Numbered from the stretch's first letter, positions 25,522-35,614 are shown. The stretch is 64,000 bases of DNA from Streptomyces sp. NBC_01408 (GCF_026340255.1 NZ_JAPEPJ010000002.1:1178001-1242000); one strand, 5' to 3'. Program-made: numbers and translations. Notes: a model not told the origin generated them from the sequence alone.

Positions 25522-26808
25522 ATGCAGAACATCGCGGTGGAGCAGCAGCGGGGGCACGTCCTCCTCATAGCGGGGGACGCCGCCGTGCGGCGCCGCACGG
25601 TCCAGGTCGCGCCGAGCGCCAACCTGGCCGCGCTGGGGGTGGTGCCCGTGGCGATGATGCTGAACAGCCAGATCCCCTGCGACACCACCTACCTCGACGG
25701 CGCCCGCGACCCGAACACCGTGCTCACGCGGCTGCGTACGGCCGCGGCCACGCCCGGCCCGCTGCTGGTCTACCTGTCGGGCCGGCTCACGGTCGACCGC
25801 CGCAGCCGACGGCTGCACCTGTGCTTGGCGGGGACGACGGCGGGCAGCGTCCGCTACACGGGGCTGCCCTGGGAGTGGCTGGGTTCCGAGCTGCGCGGCC
25901 GGCCCGCCGGGCTGACCACCGTGCTGCTCGACCTCGCGGCGGACAAGGCCGCGTGGCCGGTGCTCCAGGAGTACGGCAGTCTGCCCGCCTCACCCTCCGC
26001 CGAGGTGTACGGGGTGGTCTCCCCGCCCGGCTTCGCGGGCGGCGGCGACGGGGTGAGCAGCTACACGCGGGAGTGGATCAACCAGCTCCGCAGCAGCCCC
26101 GGCCGCCCCGGCAACCTCCAGCTGCACGCCCTCGCGGTGGGCACCGCCGCGCTCCCACCGGGCGCCCTGGTCCTGCCGACGGCCCGCGAGCTCGGCGTAC
26201 CGGGGGCCCGGGAGGCCGTACGGGAGCCCGTACGGGAGCCTGCGGCCGCCTACCGCACCAGCCCGGCCGCCCCGGCCCCGCAGGCGCCTCAAGCGCCCCT
26301 GGCGCCCCAGGTGCCCGTACCGCCGCTCCCGGAGCACGCCCCCGGCCAGGACCCGCGGCCGCACATCCACGCCCTGGCCACCGCCGGACGGCACCTGGAG
26401 GCCGCCACGCTCGCCCAGGCGTGGGAAGCGCACGTCCTCCAGACCTACGGGTACACCTCGGCGGAGGCCACCCAGTGGGCGGAGATCCGCGCCGACCTCG
26501 CCCGGATGGCGGGCAACTTCCGGCTCGCGACCCAGCTGTGGACCAGCGTCGGCCGGTCCCGGCTGGCCCATCAGCCCCCGGACGCCCCCGAGGTGAAGGG
26601 CGCGGCCGCGGGCGCCCTGTACTGCTGGACCCAGCTCAAGGACCAGGCGGCGGCCGTGGAGGCGGGCCCGGAGCTCATCCGCCTGCTGCGCGCCCTGCCC
26701 TCGCTCGACCCGCGCCACCTGCACCTGGCGCGGCAGCGGCTGGACCTGCTCCAGCGCGCCCGGCCGGACGCGGCCCCGCGACTCCAGGCGGCCGCGGAAC
26801 TCCCGTAG
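25522..26808 (+). CDS. Caspase-like pseudoenzyme with helical C-terminus
   Basis: Residues 60-145 of 428 follow the layout of bacterial caspase/CHAT domains: DPNTVLTRLRTAA, then GPLLVYLSGR where active members have YFSGHG, then YTGLPWEWLGSELR, then TTVLLDLAADKAA where active members have a Cys-containing DCCHSG. Both catalytic residues are therefore absent (Arg88 at the His site; no Cys). A Pro/Ala/Gln linker (about 235-275) leads to a helical, TPR-like C-terminus with a conserved-looking WAEIRADLARMAGN. No function is assigned. ATG 25522 is where similarity starts. Family call is by pattern only. Confidence 0.6.
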   Translation: MQNIAVEQQRGHVLLIAGDAAVRRRTVQVAPSANLAALGVVPVAMMLNSQIPCDTTYLDGARDPNTVLTRLRTAAATPGPLLVYLSGRLTVDRRSRRLHLCLAGTTAGSVRYTGLPWEWLGSELRGRPAGLTTVLLDLAADKAAWPVLQEYGSLPASPSAEVYGVVSPPGFAGGGDGVSSYTREWINQLRSSPGRPGNLQLHALAVGTAALPPGALVLPTARELGVPGAREAVREPVREPAAAYRTSPAAPAPQAPQAPLAPQVPVPPLPEHAPGQDPRPHIHALATAGRHLEAATLAQAWEAHVLQTYGYTSAEATQWAEIRADLARMAGNFRLATQLWTSVGRSRLAHQPPDAPEVKGAAAGALYCWTQLKDQAAAVEAGPELIRLLRALPSLDPRHLHLARQRLDLLQRARPDAAPRLQAAAELP

Positions 26809-26839
26809 GCCCGGAAGCCGCCCCAGCCGGGAGGTGCCC

Positions 26840-27481
26840 TCAGGCCAGGGCGTCCGGGGTGTCCGGGGTGTCCGTCGCCCCGGGCCAGGCGGCCAGTGCC
26901 AGTTCGGCCACCGCCGTCAGCCGGTCGGCGCCGGCCCCGTCCCGGGCCCGCTGCGAGAGGCCCTGCAGGACCGCGGCGAAGTACTCGGCGAGGTCCCTGG
27001 GGTCGGCCCCGACGGGCAGCTCGCCCGCCCGCTGCGCCTGGCGCAGCCGGGTCTCGAAGCCGTCCAGGTTCGCGTTCCGCAGCATACGGAGGAACTCCTG
27101 CACCCCCGCGTCCTGCGGGGTGACGTTGGTGGCGGCGCTGATGACCAGGCAGCCGGCCGGGTGCGCGGGGTCCGGATAGATCACGGCGGCCTCCCGGAGG
27201 ATGCGCGCGAAGGCGCCGTACGCGGTGGGCTCCTCCCGCAGCGCCAGCCCGGCGAAGGCGCCGACCGGCGACCGGCCGTAGGCCTCCACCGCCTCCTCGA
27301 AGAGGGACCTCTTGTCCCCGAAGGTCGCGTAGAGACTCCCCGAGCGGATCCCCATGGCCTCGGTCAGGTCCCCGATGGACACGCCTTCGTAGCCCCGCTC
27401 CCAGAACAGGCGGGTGGCCGCCGTCAGTGCCGTCGCACGGTCGAAGGTGCGCGGCCGGCCTCGCTTGGGGGTCTCCGTCAT
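26840..27481 (-). CDS. TetR/AcrR-family regulator
   Basis: The 213-residue protein has an N-terminal HTH GRPRTFDRATALTAA, YEGVSIGDLTEAMGIRSGSLYATFGDKRSLF. The C-terminal half is the ligand domain of the group that controls a neighbouring reductase. It is divergent from the SDR gene with 86 bases between starts, and a strong inverted repeat lies between them. ATG 27481 fits the normal spacing to the HTH. Confidence 0.9.
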   Translation of the reverse strand: MTETPKRGRPRTFDRATALTAATRLFWERGYEGVSIGDLTEAMGIRSGSLYATFGDKRSLFEEAVEAYGRSPVGAFAGLALREEPTAYGAFARILREAAVIYPDPAHPAGCLVISAATNVTPQDAGVQEFLRMLRNANLDGFETRLRQAQRAGELPVGADPRDLAEYFAAVLQGLSQRARDGAGADRLTAVAELALAAWPGATDTPDTPDALA

Positions 27482-27495
27482 GTCCCACATTTTAG

Positions 27496-27541
27496 AGTGC
27501 TCGATCAAAAAAGCTGCTACCTTCTTTCTTGGTCGATCACT
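27496..27541. promoter_or_regulatory. TetR-type operator pair between divergent genes
   Basis: AGTGCTCGATCA (27496-27507) and TGGTCGATCACT (27530-27541) are inverted copies (10 of 12 bases) with 22 bases between. Each half is close to a palindrome around TCGA. The pair covers both promoters, so the adjacent TetR protein probably represses itself and the SDR gene from here. Confidence 0.65.
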
Positions 27542-27567
27542 CAACAAATGAAAGGCGGCCCATCGAC

Positions 27568-28353
27568 ATGGCTGTGCAGCGACTCGAAGGAAAGCTCGAA
27601 GGAAAGACCGCGCTGGTCACGGGCGGCAGCCGGGGCATCGGAAGGGCCGTGGCCGAGCGGCTCGCGCGCGACGGCGCCCTCGTCGCACTGACCTGGGCCC
27701 GCGACGAGGCGGCGGCGCAGGAGGTCGTGGAACGCATCCGCAAGGACGGCGGACGGGCCTTCACGCTCCACGCCGAGCTGGGCCGCCACGGGGACGCCGC
27801 CGCCCTGTGGGCGGCCTACGACACCCTGATCGGCGGCCACGCCCCCGGGCGGGACGTCGACATCATCGTCAACAACGCCGGGATCGCGCGCAGCGCGGAC
27901 CTCTCCTCGCTGACCGAGGACGGCTTCGACGAGGTCTTCGCCGTGAACGTGCGGGCGCCGTTCTTCATCGTGCGGGACGGCCTGGAGCGGCTGCGCGACG
28001 GCGGCCGGATCATCAACGTCTCCAGCGGCGCCGCCCACCTCGCCATGCCCGAGGCCATCGCGTACGGCGCCACCAAGAGCGCCCTGGACAACTTCACCCG
28101 CAACCTCGCCCAGCAGCTGGGCGCCCGGGGCATCACGGCGAACTCCGTCGCCCCCGGGATCATCGACACCGACGTCAACGCGGCCTGGCTGCGCGGCAAC
28201 CCGGCTGCCGAGGCCCACGCGGCCTCCCTGGCGGCCCTGGGCCGGGTCGGCCGCCCCGAGGACGTGGCCGACGTCGTGGCCTTCCTGGCCTCGGACGACG
28301 CACGGTGGGTCACGGGCAAGGTCATCGACGCGACGGGCGGCTCCGGGCTCTGA
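27568..28353 (+). CDS. SDR-family oxidoreductase (FabG-like)
   Basis: This 261-residue classical short-chain dehydrogenase has cofactor motif TGGSRGIGRA, NNAGIA, catalytic Ser in INVSSGAA, and YGATK with the Tyr-Lys pair, then GITANSVAPGIIDTDVN. It reduces a carbonyl or oxidises an alcohol with NAD(P). AAAGG precedes ATG 27568. It is the target-type partner of the divergent TetR gene. Confidence 0.9.
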   Translation: MAVQRLEGKLEGKTALVTGGSRGIGRAVAERLARDGALVALTWARDEAAAQEVVERIRKDGGRAFTLHAELGRHGDAAALWAAYDTLIGGHAPGRDVDIIVNNAGIARSADLSSLTEDGFDEVFAVNVRAPFFIVRDGLERLRDGGRIINVSSGAAHLAMPEAIAYGATKSALDNFTRNLAQQLGARGITANSVAPGIIDTDVNAAWLRGNPAAEAHAASLAALGRVGRPEDVADVVAFLASDDARWVTGKVIDATGGSGL

Positions 28354-28362
28354 CCCAGGCCC

Positions 28363-29049
28363 CTACGGCGCCGGGACCGGGGCCTGGGTCAGGCGGCCGT
28401 CGCTCATCGTCGCCGTGCGGTCCATCCGTTCCAGGTGGGCGTGGTCGTGGGTGACCAGCACCGTGGCGGTGGAGCGCTCCCGGGTGAGGGTGACCAGCAG
28501 GTCCAGCACGGCCGCACCGCGCTCGTGGTCCAGCGCGCTCGTCGGCTCGTCGACCAGCAGCACGGCGGGCTCGTTCATCAGGGCGCGGGCGATGTTGACC
28601 CGCTGGCGCTGGCCCCCGGAGAGCTGGTGGGGGCGGCGGTCCGCCTTGTCGGCCAGGCCCACCGCGTCGAGCAGCTCCAGCGCGCGGCGGCGCAGCTGCC
28701 GGGAGGGGCGGCCGGAGAGATGCGCCATGACCTGGAGCTGCTCGGCGGCGGTGAGCGAGGCCAGCAGGTTCGGCTGCTGGAAGACGATGCCGATCTTCTC
28801 GCGGCGCAGGGCCGACTTCTCCGCGGCGCTGAGCCGGGCCGTGTCCCGGCCGGCGACGACGACCCGGCCGGAGTCGGGCGTGACCAGGGTGGCGGCGACG
28901 GCGAGCAGGCTAGACTTGCCCGATCCGGAGGGGCCGATCACCGCCGTGAGGGTGCCCGCGGGGACGTCCAGGCGGACCTCGTCGAGGGCGGTGAGGCGGC
29001 CGTCGCCGTCCGGGTAGGTGAGCGTGACGTCGTGCACGAGGAGGGTCAT
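28363..29049 (-). CDS. ABC exporter ATPase (MacB/LolD type)
   Basis: The 228-residue ATPase has Walker [10 protein letters not shown], signature LSGGQRQRVNIARA, Walker [13 protein letters not shown] and switch His VLVTHDHAHL. It pairs with the FtsX-type permease upstream, whose stop overlaps its ATG as ATGA. Such pairs release lipids, peptides or drugs, or drive changes outside the membrane. Substrate unknown. Confidence 0.9.
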   Translation of the reverse strand: MTLLVHDVTLTYPDGDGRLTALDEVRLDVPAGTLTAVIGPSGSGKSSLLAVAATLVTPDSGRVVVAGRDTARLSAAEKSALRREKIGIVFQQPNLLASLTAAEQLQVMAHLSGRPSRQLRRRALELLDAVGLADKADRRPHQLSGGQRQRVNIARALMNEPAVLLVDEPTSALDHERGAAVLDLLVTLTRERSTATVLVTHDHAHLERMDRTATMSDGRLTQAPVPAP

Positions 29050-30146
29050 CGGGCGCTCCCTAGGGCGGTCAGCGGGTCGACGGCGGTGATCCGCCGGATG
29101 GACAGGGCCGCGCCCAGCGCACCGAGCACGATCATGACCGCGGCGGGAAGCAGCACGGTGGCGGCGTCGAGCACGAAGGGCACGTCCCCTCCGCTGATGA
29201 GGGCACCGAAGGCGGCGGCGAGCGCCGTGCCCAGTCCGGTGCCGATGGCGAGCATGACCACGGCCTGGCCGAGGGCGTCCTTGAGGAGGTAGGGGGTGGA
29301 GGCACCCAGTGCCTTCAGGACGGCGATGTCCCCGCTGCGCTGGATGGTCCACACGGTGAAGAAGGCGCCTATGACCAGGGCCGAGATGGCGAAGAGGAAG
29401 CCGCGCATCAGCTGGAGCGAACCGTTCTCGGCCTGGTAGGAGCCTATGGCGCCCAGGGCCTCGTCCACGGTCTGCGCCCGGGTCCCGGCGGCCAGGTCCC
29501 CGGCGGCCAGGTCGATGCCGTCGCCGTCGCCGGAGAGGGCGACGACGGTGGCGAGGGTTTCGAGGGAAGTGCCGGGGTTGCCGATGCGCTGCCAGTCGAG
29601 GAGGTCCGTCCAGACGACCGGGGTGTGGCTGTAGGAGGCGGTGCCGGACACGGCGGCCACGGACAGTTCGAGCGTGCCGATCTTGACCTTGGCGCCCGCG
29701 GTGAGGCCGCCGAGCTCCTTGGCGGCCTTCTCGGTGAGGACCACCCGGCCCTGGCCGAGGCCGCTGCCGCGCGGACCCGGCTTGCCGGGTCCCTCGCCGG
29801 GTTCCACGCCGAAGACGGACACGGCGGCGGTCCGCTCGCCCGAGACGGCGTTGGTGGTGCGGATGCCGATCGGCTCCGCCGCCCTCACCCCGGGCTGCTG
29901 CCGCCACGCCTGCCAGGCGCTCTCGGGCACCTGGGAGTTGGTGAAGGACACCTTCTGGTCACCGCCGGGCGCGGCGAAGGCCAGGTGCGAGGCGGGCAGG
30001 CCGGTGACGGCCGAGATGTTCTCCCGGGCCAGTCCGGACGTGAGCCCCGACAGCAGGCCGACCAGCAGGGTGATCAGCAGGACGACGGAGCCCATGAGGG
30101 CGAACCGGCCCTTCGCGAACCGTAGATCTCTCCATGCGACGAACAT
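29046..30146 (-). CDS. FtsX/MacB-type ABC permease
   Basis: The 366-residue protein has TM1 at about residues 15-38 (FALMGSVVLLITLLVGLLSGL), a large extracellular MacB_PCD region (40-245), then three helices (about 248-275, 292-322, 332-352) with the FtsX coupling loop SGDIAVLKALGAS. The start is MFVAWRDLRFAKG at 30146. It is the first gene of a two-gene exporter operon, divergent from a histidine kinase with 134 bases between, so the two-component system may control it. Confidence 0.88.
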   Translation of the reverse strand: MFVAWRDLRFAKGRFALMGSVVLLITLLVGLLSGLTSGLARENISAVTGLPASHLAFAAPGGDQKVSFTNSQVPESAWQAWRQQPGVRAAEPIGIRTTNAVSGERTAAVSVFGVEPGEGPGKPGPRGSGLGQGRVVLTEKAAKELGGLTAGAKVKIGTLELSVAAVSGTASYSHTPVVWTDLLDWQRIGNPGTSLETLATVVALSGDGDGIDLAAGDLAAGTRAQTVDEALGAIGSYQAENGSLQLMRGFLFAISALVIGAFFTVWTIQRSGDIAVLKALGASTPYLLKDALGQAVVMLAIGTGLGTALAAAFGALISGGDVPFVLDAATVLLPAAVMIVLGALGAALSIRRITAVDPLTALGSAR

Positions 30147-30280
30147 GATCCCCACCTTGGTCCTCCGCGTGGGCACAAGGCATCGCGCCACAGGAGGGAT
30201 CCTCGTATCGAAGGGCGCATCCCGACATCAAACTTTTGGTTGACCGGGGCGGGCGGGAGCCCACTTACGCTGGTCGGGCC

Positions 30281-31549
30281 ATGGCTACTCCTCCCGGTCC
30301 CCGCGCCGCGCGCGCCCTCACCCCCGTGTCGAAGGTGCTGCGCCTGTGCCTGCACGCGCTGCTCTTCGGGCTGCTCGCGCTGGCCGCGGGGCGGGCCGTC
30401 GCCGATTCCGCGCCCCGGTCGGGGTGGGTGGTCGCGGTGTGCGCGGTCCTGGCCGCCGTGTACGCGGCGGGCGTACGGGCCCCCGTCGTGCACACCTCGC
30501 CGCGTGCCGGGGCGGTGTGGCTGGCGGCTCTCGGCGCGGCCTGGGCGGGGCTGCTCGCGCTCTCCCCCGACGGGCTGTGGATCGCCTTCCCGCTGTACTT
30601 CCTGGAGCTGCACCTGCTGCGGCTGCGCTGGGGCGTCACGGCCGTCGCGGTGACCGCCTGCGCCGCGATCGGCGGCTTCGTCGGACACAACGGCCTCACG
30701 CACAGCGGATCGCCGAGCCCGGGGGCGTTCCTGGGGCCGCTGCTGGGCGGGGCCGTGGCGGTGGCGACCGTACTGGGCTACCAGGCGCTGTACCGGGAGA
30801 GCGAGCGCCGCCGCGAGCTGATCGAGGAGCTCATCGCCACCCGGGCGGAGCTGGCCGCCGCCGAGCGGAGCGCGGGCATCCTGGCGGAGCGGGAGCGGCT
30901 CGCGCGGGAGATCCACGACACCCTGGCCCAGGGGCTGTCGTCCATCCAGCTGCTGCTGCGGGCCGCCGAGCGGGCGCTGCCGGCCGGGGCTCCGGCGGTG
31001 GAGCACATCGCCCGGGCCCGGGAGGCCGCCCAGGACAATCTGGCCGAGGCGCGCCGTTTCGTACGGGCCCTCACTCCGCCGGACCTGGAGCACGGCTCAC
31101 TGGCCGCCGCCCTGGAGCGGCTGTGCACGGGGGTGCCGGGGCCGCGGGTCCGGTTCTCGCTGAGCGGCACGCCGCGGGTGCTGCCCACCCCGTACGAGGT
31201 GGCGCTGCTGCGGATCGCCCAGTCGGCGCTGGCCAATGTGGTGCGGCACGCGCGGGCCGGGCGCGCCGAGATCACCCTGACGTTCATGGACTCCTCGGTC
31301 ACGCTGGACGTCGTGGACGACGGGCGGGGCTTCGACCCCGCCTCGGTGGCCTCCGCTCCCCCGGGCGAGGGCGGCTTCGGGCTGCCCGCGATGCGTTCGC
31401 GCGCCGAGACCCTGGGAGGGCTGTTCACCGTGGAGTCCGACCCCGGCCAGGGCACCGCCGTGGCCGTCACCCTGCCGCTTCCGGTGGACGCATCCATCGA
31501 CGCGGCGCCGGCCGCGGCGGCCGACCGGGACCCTGTGGAGGCCCCCTGA
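30281..31549 (+). CDS. NarL-type sensor histidine kinase
   Basis: The 422-residue kinase has five or so N-terminal membrane helices (about 17-165) with almost no sensor domain between them. HisKA_3 has phospho-acceptor His212 in LAREIHDTLAQGLS, and the HATPase domain has N (SALANVVRHA), G1 (VVDDGRGFD) and G2 (EGGFGLPAM). It senses a signal in or at the membrane and phosphorylates the response regulator. The stop overlaps the regulator start as TGATG. Confidence 0.9.
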   Translation: MATPPGPRAARALTPVSKVLRLCLHALLFGLLALAAGRAVADSAPRSGWVVAVCAVLAAVYAAGVRAPVVHTSPRAGAVWLAALGAAWAGLLALSPDGLWIAFPLYFLELHLLRLRWGVTAVAVTACAAIGGFVGHNGLTHSGSPSPGAFLGPLLGGAVAVATVLGYQALYRESERRRELIEELIATRAELAAAERSAGILAERERLAREIHDTLAQGLSSIQLLLRAAERALPAGAPAVEHIARAREAAQDNLAEARRFVRALTPPDLEHGSLAAALERLCTGVPGPRVRFSLSGTPRVLPTPYEVALLRIAQSALANVVRHARAGRAEITLTFMDSSVTLDVVDDGRGFDPASVASAPPGEGGFGLPAMRSRAETLGGLFTVESDPGQGTAVAVTLPLPVDASIDAAPAAAADRDPVEAP

Positions 31550-32178
31550 TGACGATCCGGCTGCTGCTGGCCGACGACCACCCGGTGGTGCGGGCCGGGC
31601 TGCGCGCGGTACTGGACACCGAACCGGACTTCGCGGTGGTCGCGGAGGCGGCGACCGCCGAGCGGGCGGTGGAGCTGGCCGCCTCCGGGCCGGTGGACGT
31701 GGTCCTGATGGACCTCCAGTTCGGCCCGGGCATGCACGGTTCCGCGGCGACGGCGCTGATCACGGCCCGCCCGGGCGCACCGCGCGTCCTGGTCCTGACC
31801 ACGTACGACACGGACGCGGACATCCTGGCAGCGGTGGAGGCGGGCGCCTCCGGCTACCTGCTGAAGGACGCCCCGCCGGAGGAGCTGGCGGCGGCGGTAC
31901 GGACGGCCGCGGCGGGCCAGTCGGCGCTGGCCCCGGCGGTGGCGCTGCGTCTGATGGACCGGATGCGGACCCCGGCGGAGGCGCTGACGAAGCGGGAGCT
32001 GGAGGTGCTGCAGCTGGTCGCCGACGGGCTGTCGAACCAGCAGATCTCCAAGAAGCTCTTCCTCAGCCAGGCCACGGTCAAGTCCCATCTGGTGCACATC
32101 TACGCCAAGCTCGGAGTCGACTCCCGCACCTCCGCGGTCGCCGCGGCCGGCAGCCGCCGGCTGATCCGTACGCGCTGA
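31549..32178 (+). CDS. NarL/LuxR-type response regulator
   Basis: The receiver domain of this 209-residue regulator has the acidic pair Asp9/Asp10, phospho-acceptor Asp55 in VVLMDLQFG and Lys near LLKDAPP; the C-terminal LuxR HTH reads LTKRELEVLQLVADGLSNQQ and ATVKSHLVHIYAKLGV. It is translationally coupled to the kinase upstream. The divergent ABC exporter is its most likely target by position. Confidence 0.92.
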   Translation: MTIRLLLADDHPVVRAGLRAVLDTEPDFAVVAEAATAERAVELAASGPVDVVLMDLQFGPGMHGSAATALITARPGAPRVLVLTTYDTDADILAAVEAGASGYLLKDAPPEELAAAVRTAAAGQSALAPAVALRLMDRMRTPAEALTKRELEVLQLVADGLSNQQISKKLFLSQATVKSHLVHIYAKLGVDSRTSAVAAAGSRRLIRTR

Positions 32179-32303
32179 GCCGTACGCCGCCGGGCCCGCG
32201 GCCGCCCTACGCCACCCAGTACGGCCGTTCCACCGCCGCGGGCAGCGGGACCCCGTCGCGGGGGGCTTGGCGGGGTGCGTGCGTCTGCGGCGCCGTTGCC
32301 GGG

Positions 32304-32344
32304 GCTCCGCCCCGGACCCCGCGCCTCAAGCGCCGGCGGGGCTG
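32304..32344. repeat. GC-rich intergenic repeat, copy 2
   Basis: This 41-base element matches 21443-21483 in 40 of 41 bases (G for A at position 27). It follows the response regulator by about 125 bases. The same word family (CGCCCCGGAC) is also seen in part near 21613. Together with the fold-back repeat it makes 32179-32830 a non-coding block. Confidence 0.75.
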
Positions 32345-32390
32345 GGTTTGGCCTTGGCCCTGGCGGGGGCTTGGCGGGGTGTGGGTCGGT

Positions 32391-32662
32391 GCCGCTCCGG
32401 AGCGTCTCCTCGGCTCGCGCACTGAGCCCCGGCTGCGCATGTCCGGCCTGGGTTGCGCGCTCGTCCTGCGGGGACTCTCCTGCGCGACCCCGCCCCACGC
32501 CCGGGCTTCGGAAGCGGAGCCTGGCGGTGGTGGGGGTGGGCGTAGCCGTGGTGGAGGGGAGTGGGGACGCGCAGGGTTGTCCCCGCAGGACGAGCGCGCA
32601 ACCTGGGCCGAGGACGTCGGGTCGGGCTCAGTGCGCGAGCCGAGGAGACAACCCGGAGCGGC
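32391..32662. repeat. Long fold-back (inverted) repeat with 99-base arms
   Basis: Left arm 32391-32489 and right arm 32564-32662 are imperfect reverse complements. Two blocks of 25 bases are exact: 32405-32429 with 32624-32648, and 32451-32475 with 32579-32603. The 74-base centre is G-rich on the + strand. No gene or transposase is inside. An RNA from either strand would fold into a long hairpin. It may be a pair of copies of a dispersed intergenic repeat in opposite orientation, or a fossil of a MITE-like element. Confidence 0.75.
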
Positions 32663-32763
32663 CCCGCGGACCGACCCCACCGACCAGGCCCCGGCGCAGC
32701 CGAACCCACCCCGGCCGAGCCGCCCGCAGGACCACTCGCCCGTTTGCCATGCCAACCTCCCCT

Positions 32764-32824
32764 GATTGGCTCTGCCGTCCAGGCCAATCGAGGTCCAGAC
32801 TCGCCGTATTGGCCCCCGATTGGC
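32764..32824. promoter_or_regulatory. Cluster of four ATTGGC words
   Basis: GATTGGC (32764-32770), GCCAATC (32783-32789), ATTGGC (32808-32813) and GATTGGC (32818-32824) lie within 61 bases, upstream of the small frame at 32839 and the nucleotidyltransferase gene. The first two are an inverted pair, the last two a direct pair. A regulator site is likely; its protein is unknown. Confidence 0.4.
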
Positions 32825-32838
32825 AAGGAGTCGCCGAG

Positions 32839-33024
32839 ATGCTGACCGACCGTGACGAACGGGCCCTGCTGAGCGCCGCCGAGGACCGGATCGCCGAGCC
32901 GCTGCGGATCGGGGCGGCGCTGGCCTCCGTACGCCGGGCCCTGTGGGCGCGGTCACGGTGGTCACGGGGTTCCGCGGAGGAGCGAGAATCGGTGGCATGT
33001 CGTCCCACACCAGTCCGCCAGTGA
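32839..33024 (+). pseudogene. Possible 5' remnant of a dynamin-like GTPase gene
   Basis: ATG 32839 opens a 61-codon frame, MLTDRDERALLSAAEDRIAE, then PLRIGAALASVRRALW. The first half resembles the start of Streptomyces dynamin-type GTPases, which goes on to a P-loop; here the P-loop is missing and the frame runs into the next gene. AAGGAG at 32825-32830 precedes it. It may instead be a small real gene. The overlap with the nucleotidyltransferase start is 28 bases. Confidence 0.25.
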
Positions 33025-33602
33025 TCGCGGGCCTGCTCCTGGCCGCCGGCGGTGGCCGCCGGCTCGGCGGCCGCCCCAAGGCCCTCCTGACCTACCGTGG
33101 CCGCCCGCTCGTGGAGAACGCCGTGCGCGTCCTGCGCGAGGCGGGCTGCGGGCCCGTGCACGTGGTGCTCGGCGCCTCCGCGGCGGAGGTCCGCGAGCGG
33201 GCCGACCTGAGCGGGTGCGTGGTGACCGACAACCCGGACTGGGCGGAGGGCATGGGTTCCTCCCTGCGGGTCGGCCTCGCCTCCCTCGCCGGTACGGGCG
33301 CCCGTGCGGCCCTGGTGTCCCTGGTGGACCAGCCGGGCATCGGGGCGGCGGCCGTGGCCCGGGTCCGGGAGGCGTACCGCTCCCCGGCGAGTCTGGTGGC
33401 GGCGGCCTACGACGGGGAGCGCGGCCATCCCGTGCTGTTCGGCGCGGACCGCTGGGCGGACATCGCGGCGACGGCCGTCGGGGACAAGGGCGCGCGGGTG
33501 CACCTGACACGTCACGCGGACGAGCTCACGCTGGTGGAGTGCGGGGACATCGCGGAGGCCTTCGACATCGACACCCCGCCCGACCTGGCACGACTGGCTT
33601 GA
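32997..33602 (+). CDS. MocA-like molybdenum cofactor nucleotidyltransferase
   Basis: The 201-residue protein of the NTP_transf_3 fold has LLLAAGGGRRLGGRPKALL (nucleotide-binding signature with the RPK Lys), VVTDNPDWAEGMGSSLRVGL and SLVDQPGIGAAAV with the metal-binding Asp. MocA enzymes attach CMP to molybdopterin for xanthine-dehydrogenase-type enzymes. This fits the purine theme of the window, although xdh itself is not here. ATG 32997 is preceded by GGAGGAGCGAG. Confidence 0.82.
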   Translation: MSSHTSPPVIAGLLLAAGGGRRLGGRPKALLTYRGRPLVENAVRVLREAGCGPVHVVLGASAAEVRERADLSGCVVTDNPDWAEGMGSSLRVGLASLAGTGARAALVSLVDQPGIGAAAVARVREAYRSPASLVAAAYDGERGHPVLFGADRWADIAATAVGDKGARVHLTRHADELTLVECGDIAEAFDIDTPPDLARLA

Positions 33603-33694
33603 AAGCGCCCGGAGTGCGGCCTGAGCGGGGGGTAACGGCGGTGGCACTGAGGGCCACCGGGAAGTGGAATCTGTCGACTCAGAGAATCTCGACA

Positions 33695-33747
33695 TCAACA
33701 AACCATTGAACTTCCACCATGAGGAAATTACTATCCACTGGTCAGAA
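33695..33747 (+). promoter_or_regulatory. aceB promoter with three palindromic sites
   Basis: TTGAAC (33706-33711), 17 bases, TACTAT (33729-33734) is a good promoter. TCAACAAACCATTGA (33695-33709) overlaps the -35. TTCCACCATGAGGAA (33712-33726) fills the spacer. ATCCACTGGTCAGAA (33733-33747) follows the -10, exactly 21 bases from the previous site. The last two fit TTCCG-N5-CGGAA loosely. This puts malate synthase under the same control as the allantoin and glyoxylate genes. Confidence 0.65.
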
Positions 33748-33875
33748 GCGCCCTGAACCAAGAACGGCGCCCGCGACCGTATTCCGGAACTCTCCACACC
33801 CGACGGCACTGCGTGCCGTCTCGCGCGAGCATTCCCCCGCGGCCGCCAGGCACCGCCGCTGAAGGAGTGACAGAT

Positions 33876-35504
<1,629 letters not shown>

Positions 35505-35555
35505 CGCCACGCTGACATTCGGCTGAAACGCACAGCAGCCGAACATCCGGCGGTT

Positions 35556-35587
35556 CCGCCCCCGTTGCCCCACGGCACCGGGGGCGG
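35556..35587 (+). terminator. Stem-loop after aceB
   Basis: CCGCCCCCGTTGCC (35556-35569) and GGCACCGGGGGCGG (35574-35587) pair in 13 of 14 positions with a 4-base loop, about 50 bases after the aceB stop. TGTTT follows shortly after. Confidence 0.65.
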
Positions 35588-35614
35588 AGCTGTTTCCGGC
35601 CCCGGTCGATGCCG

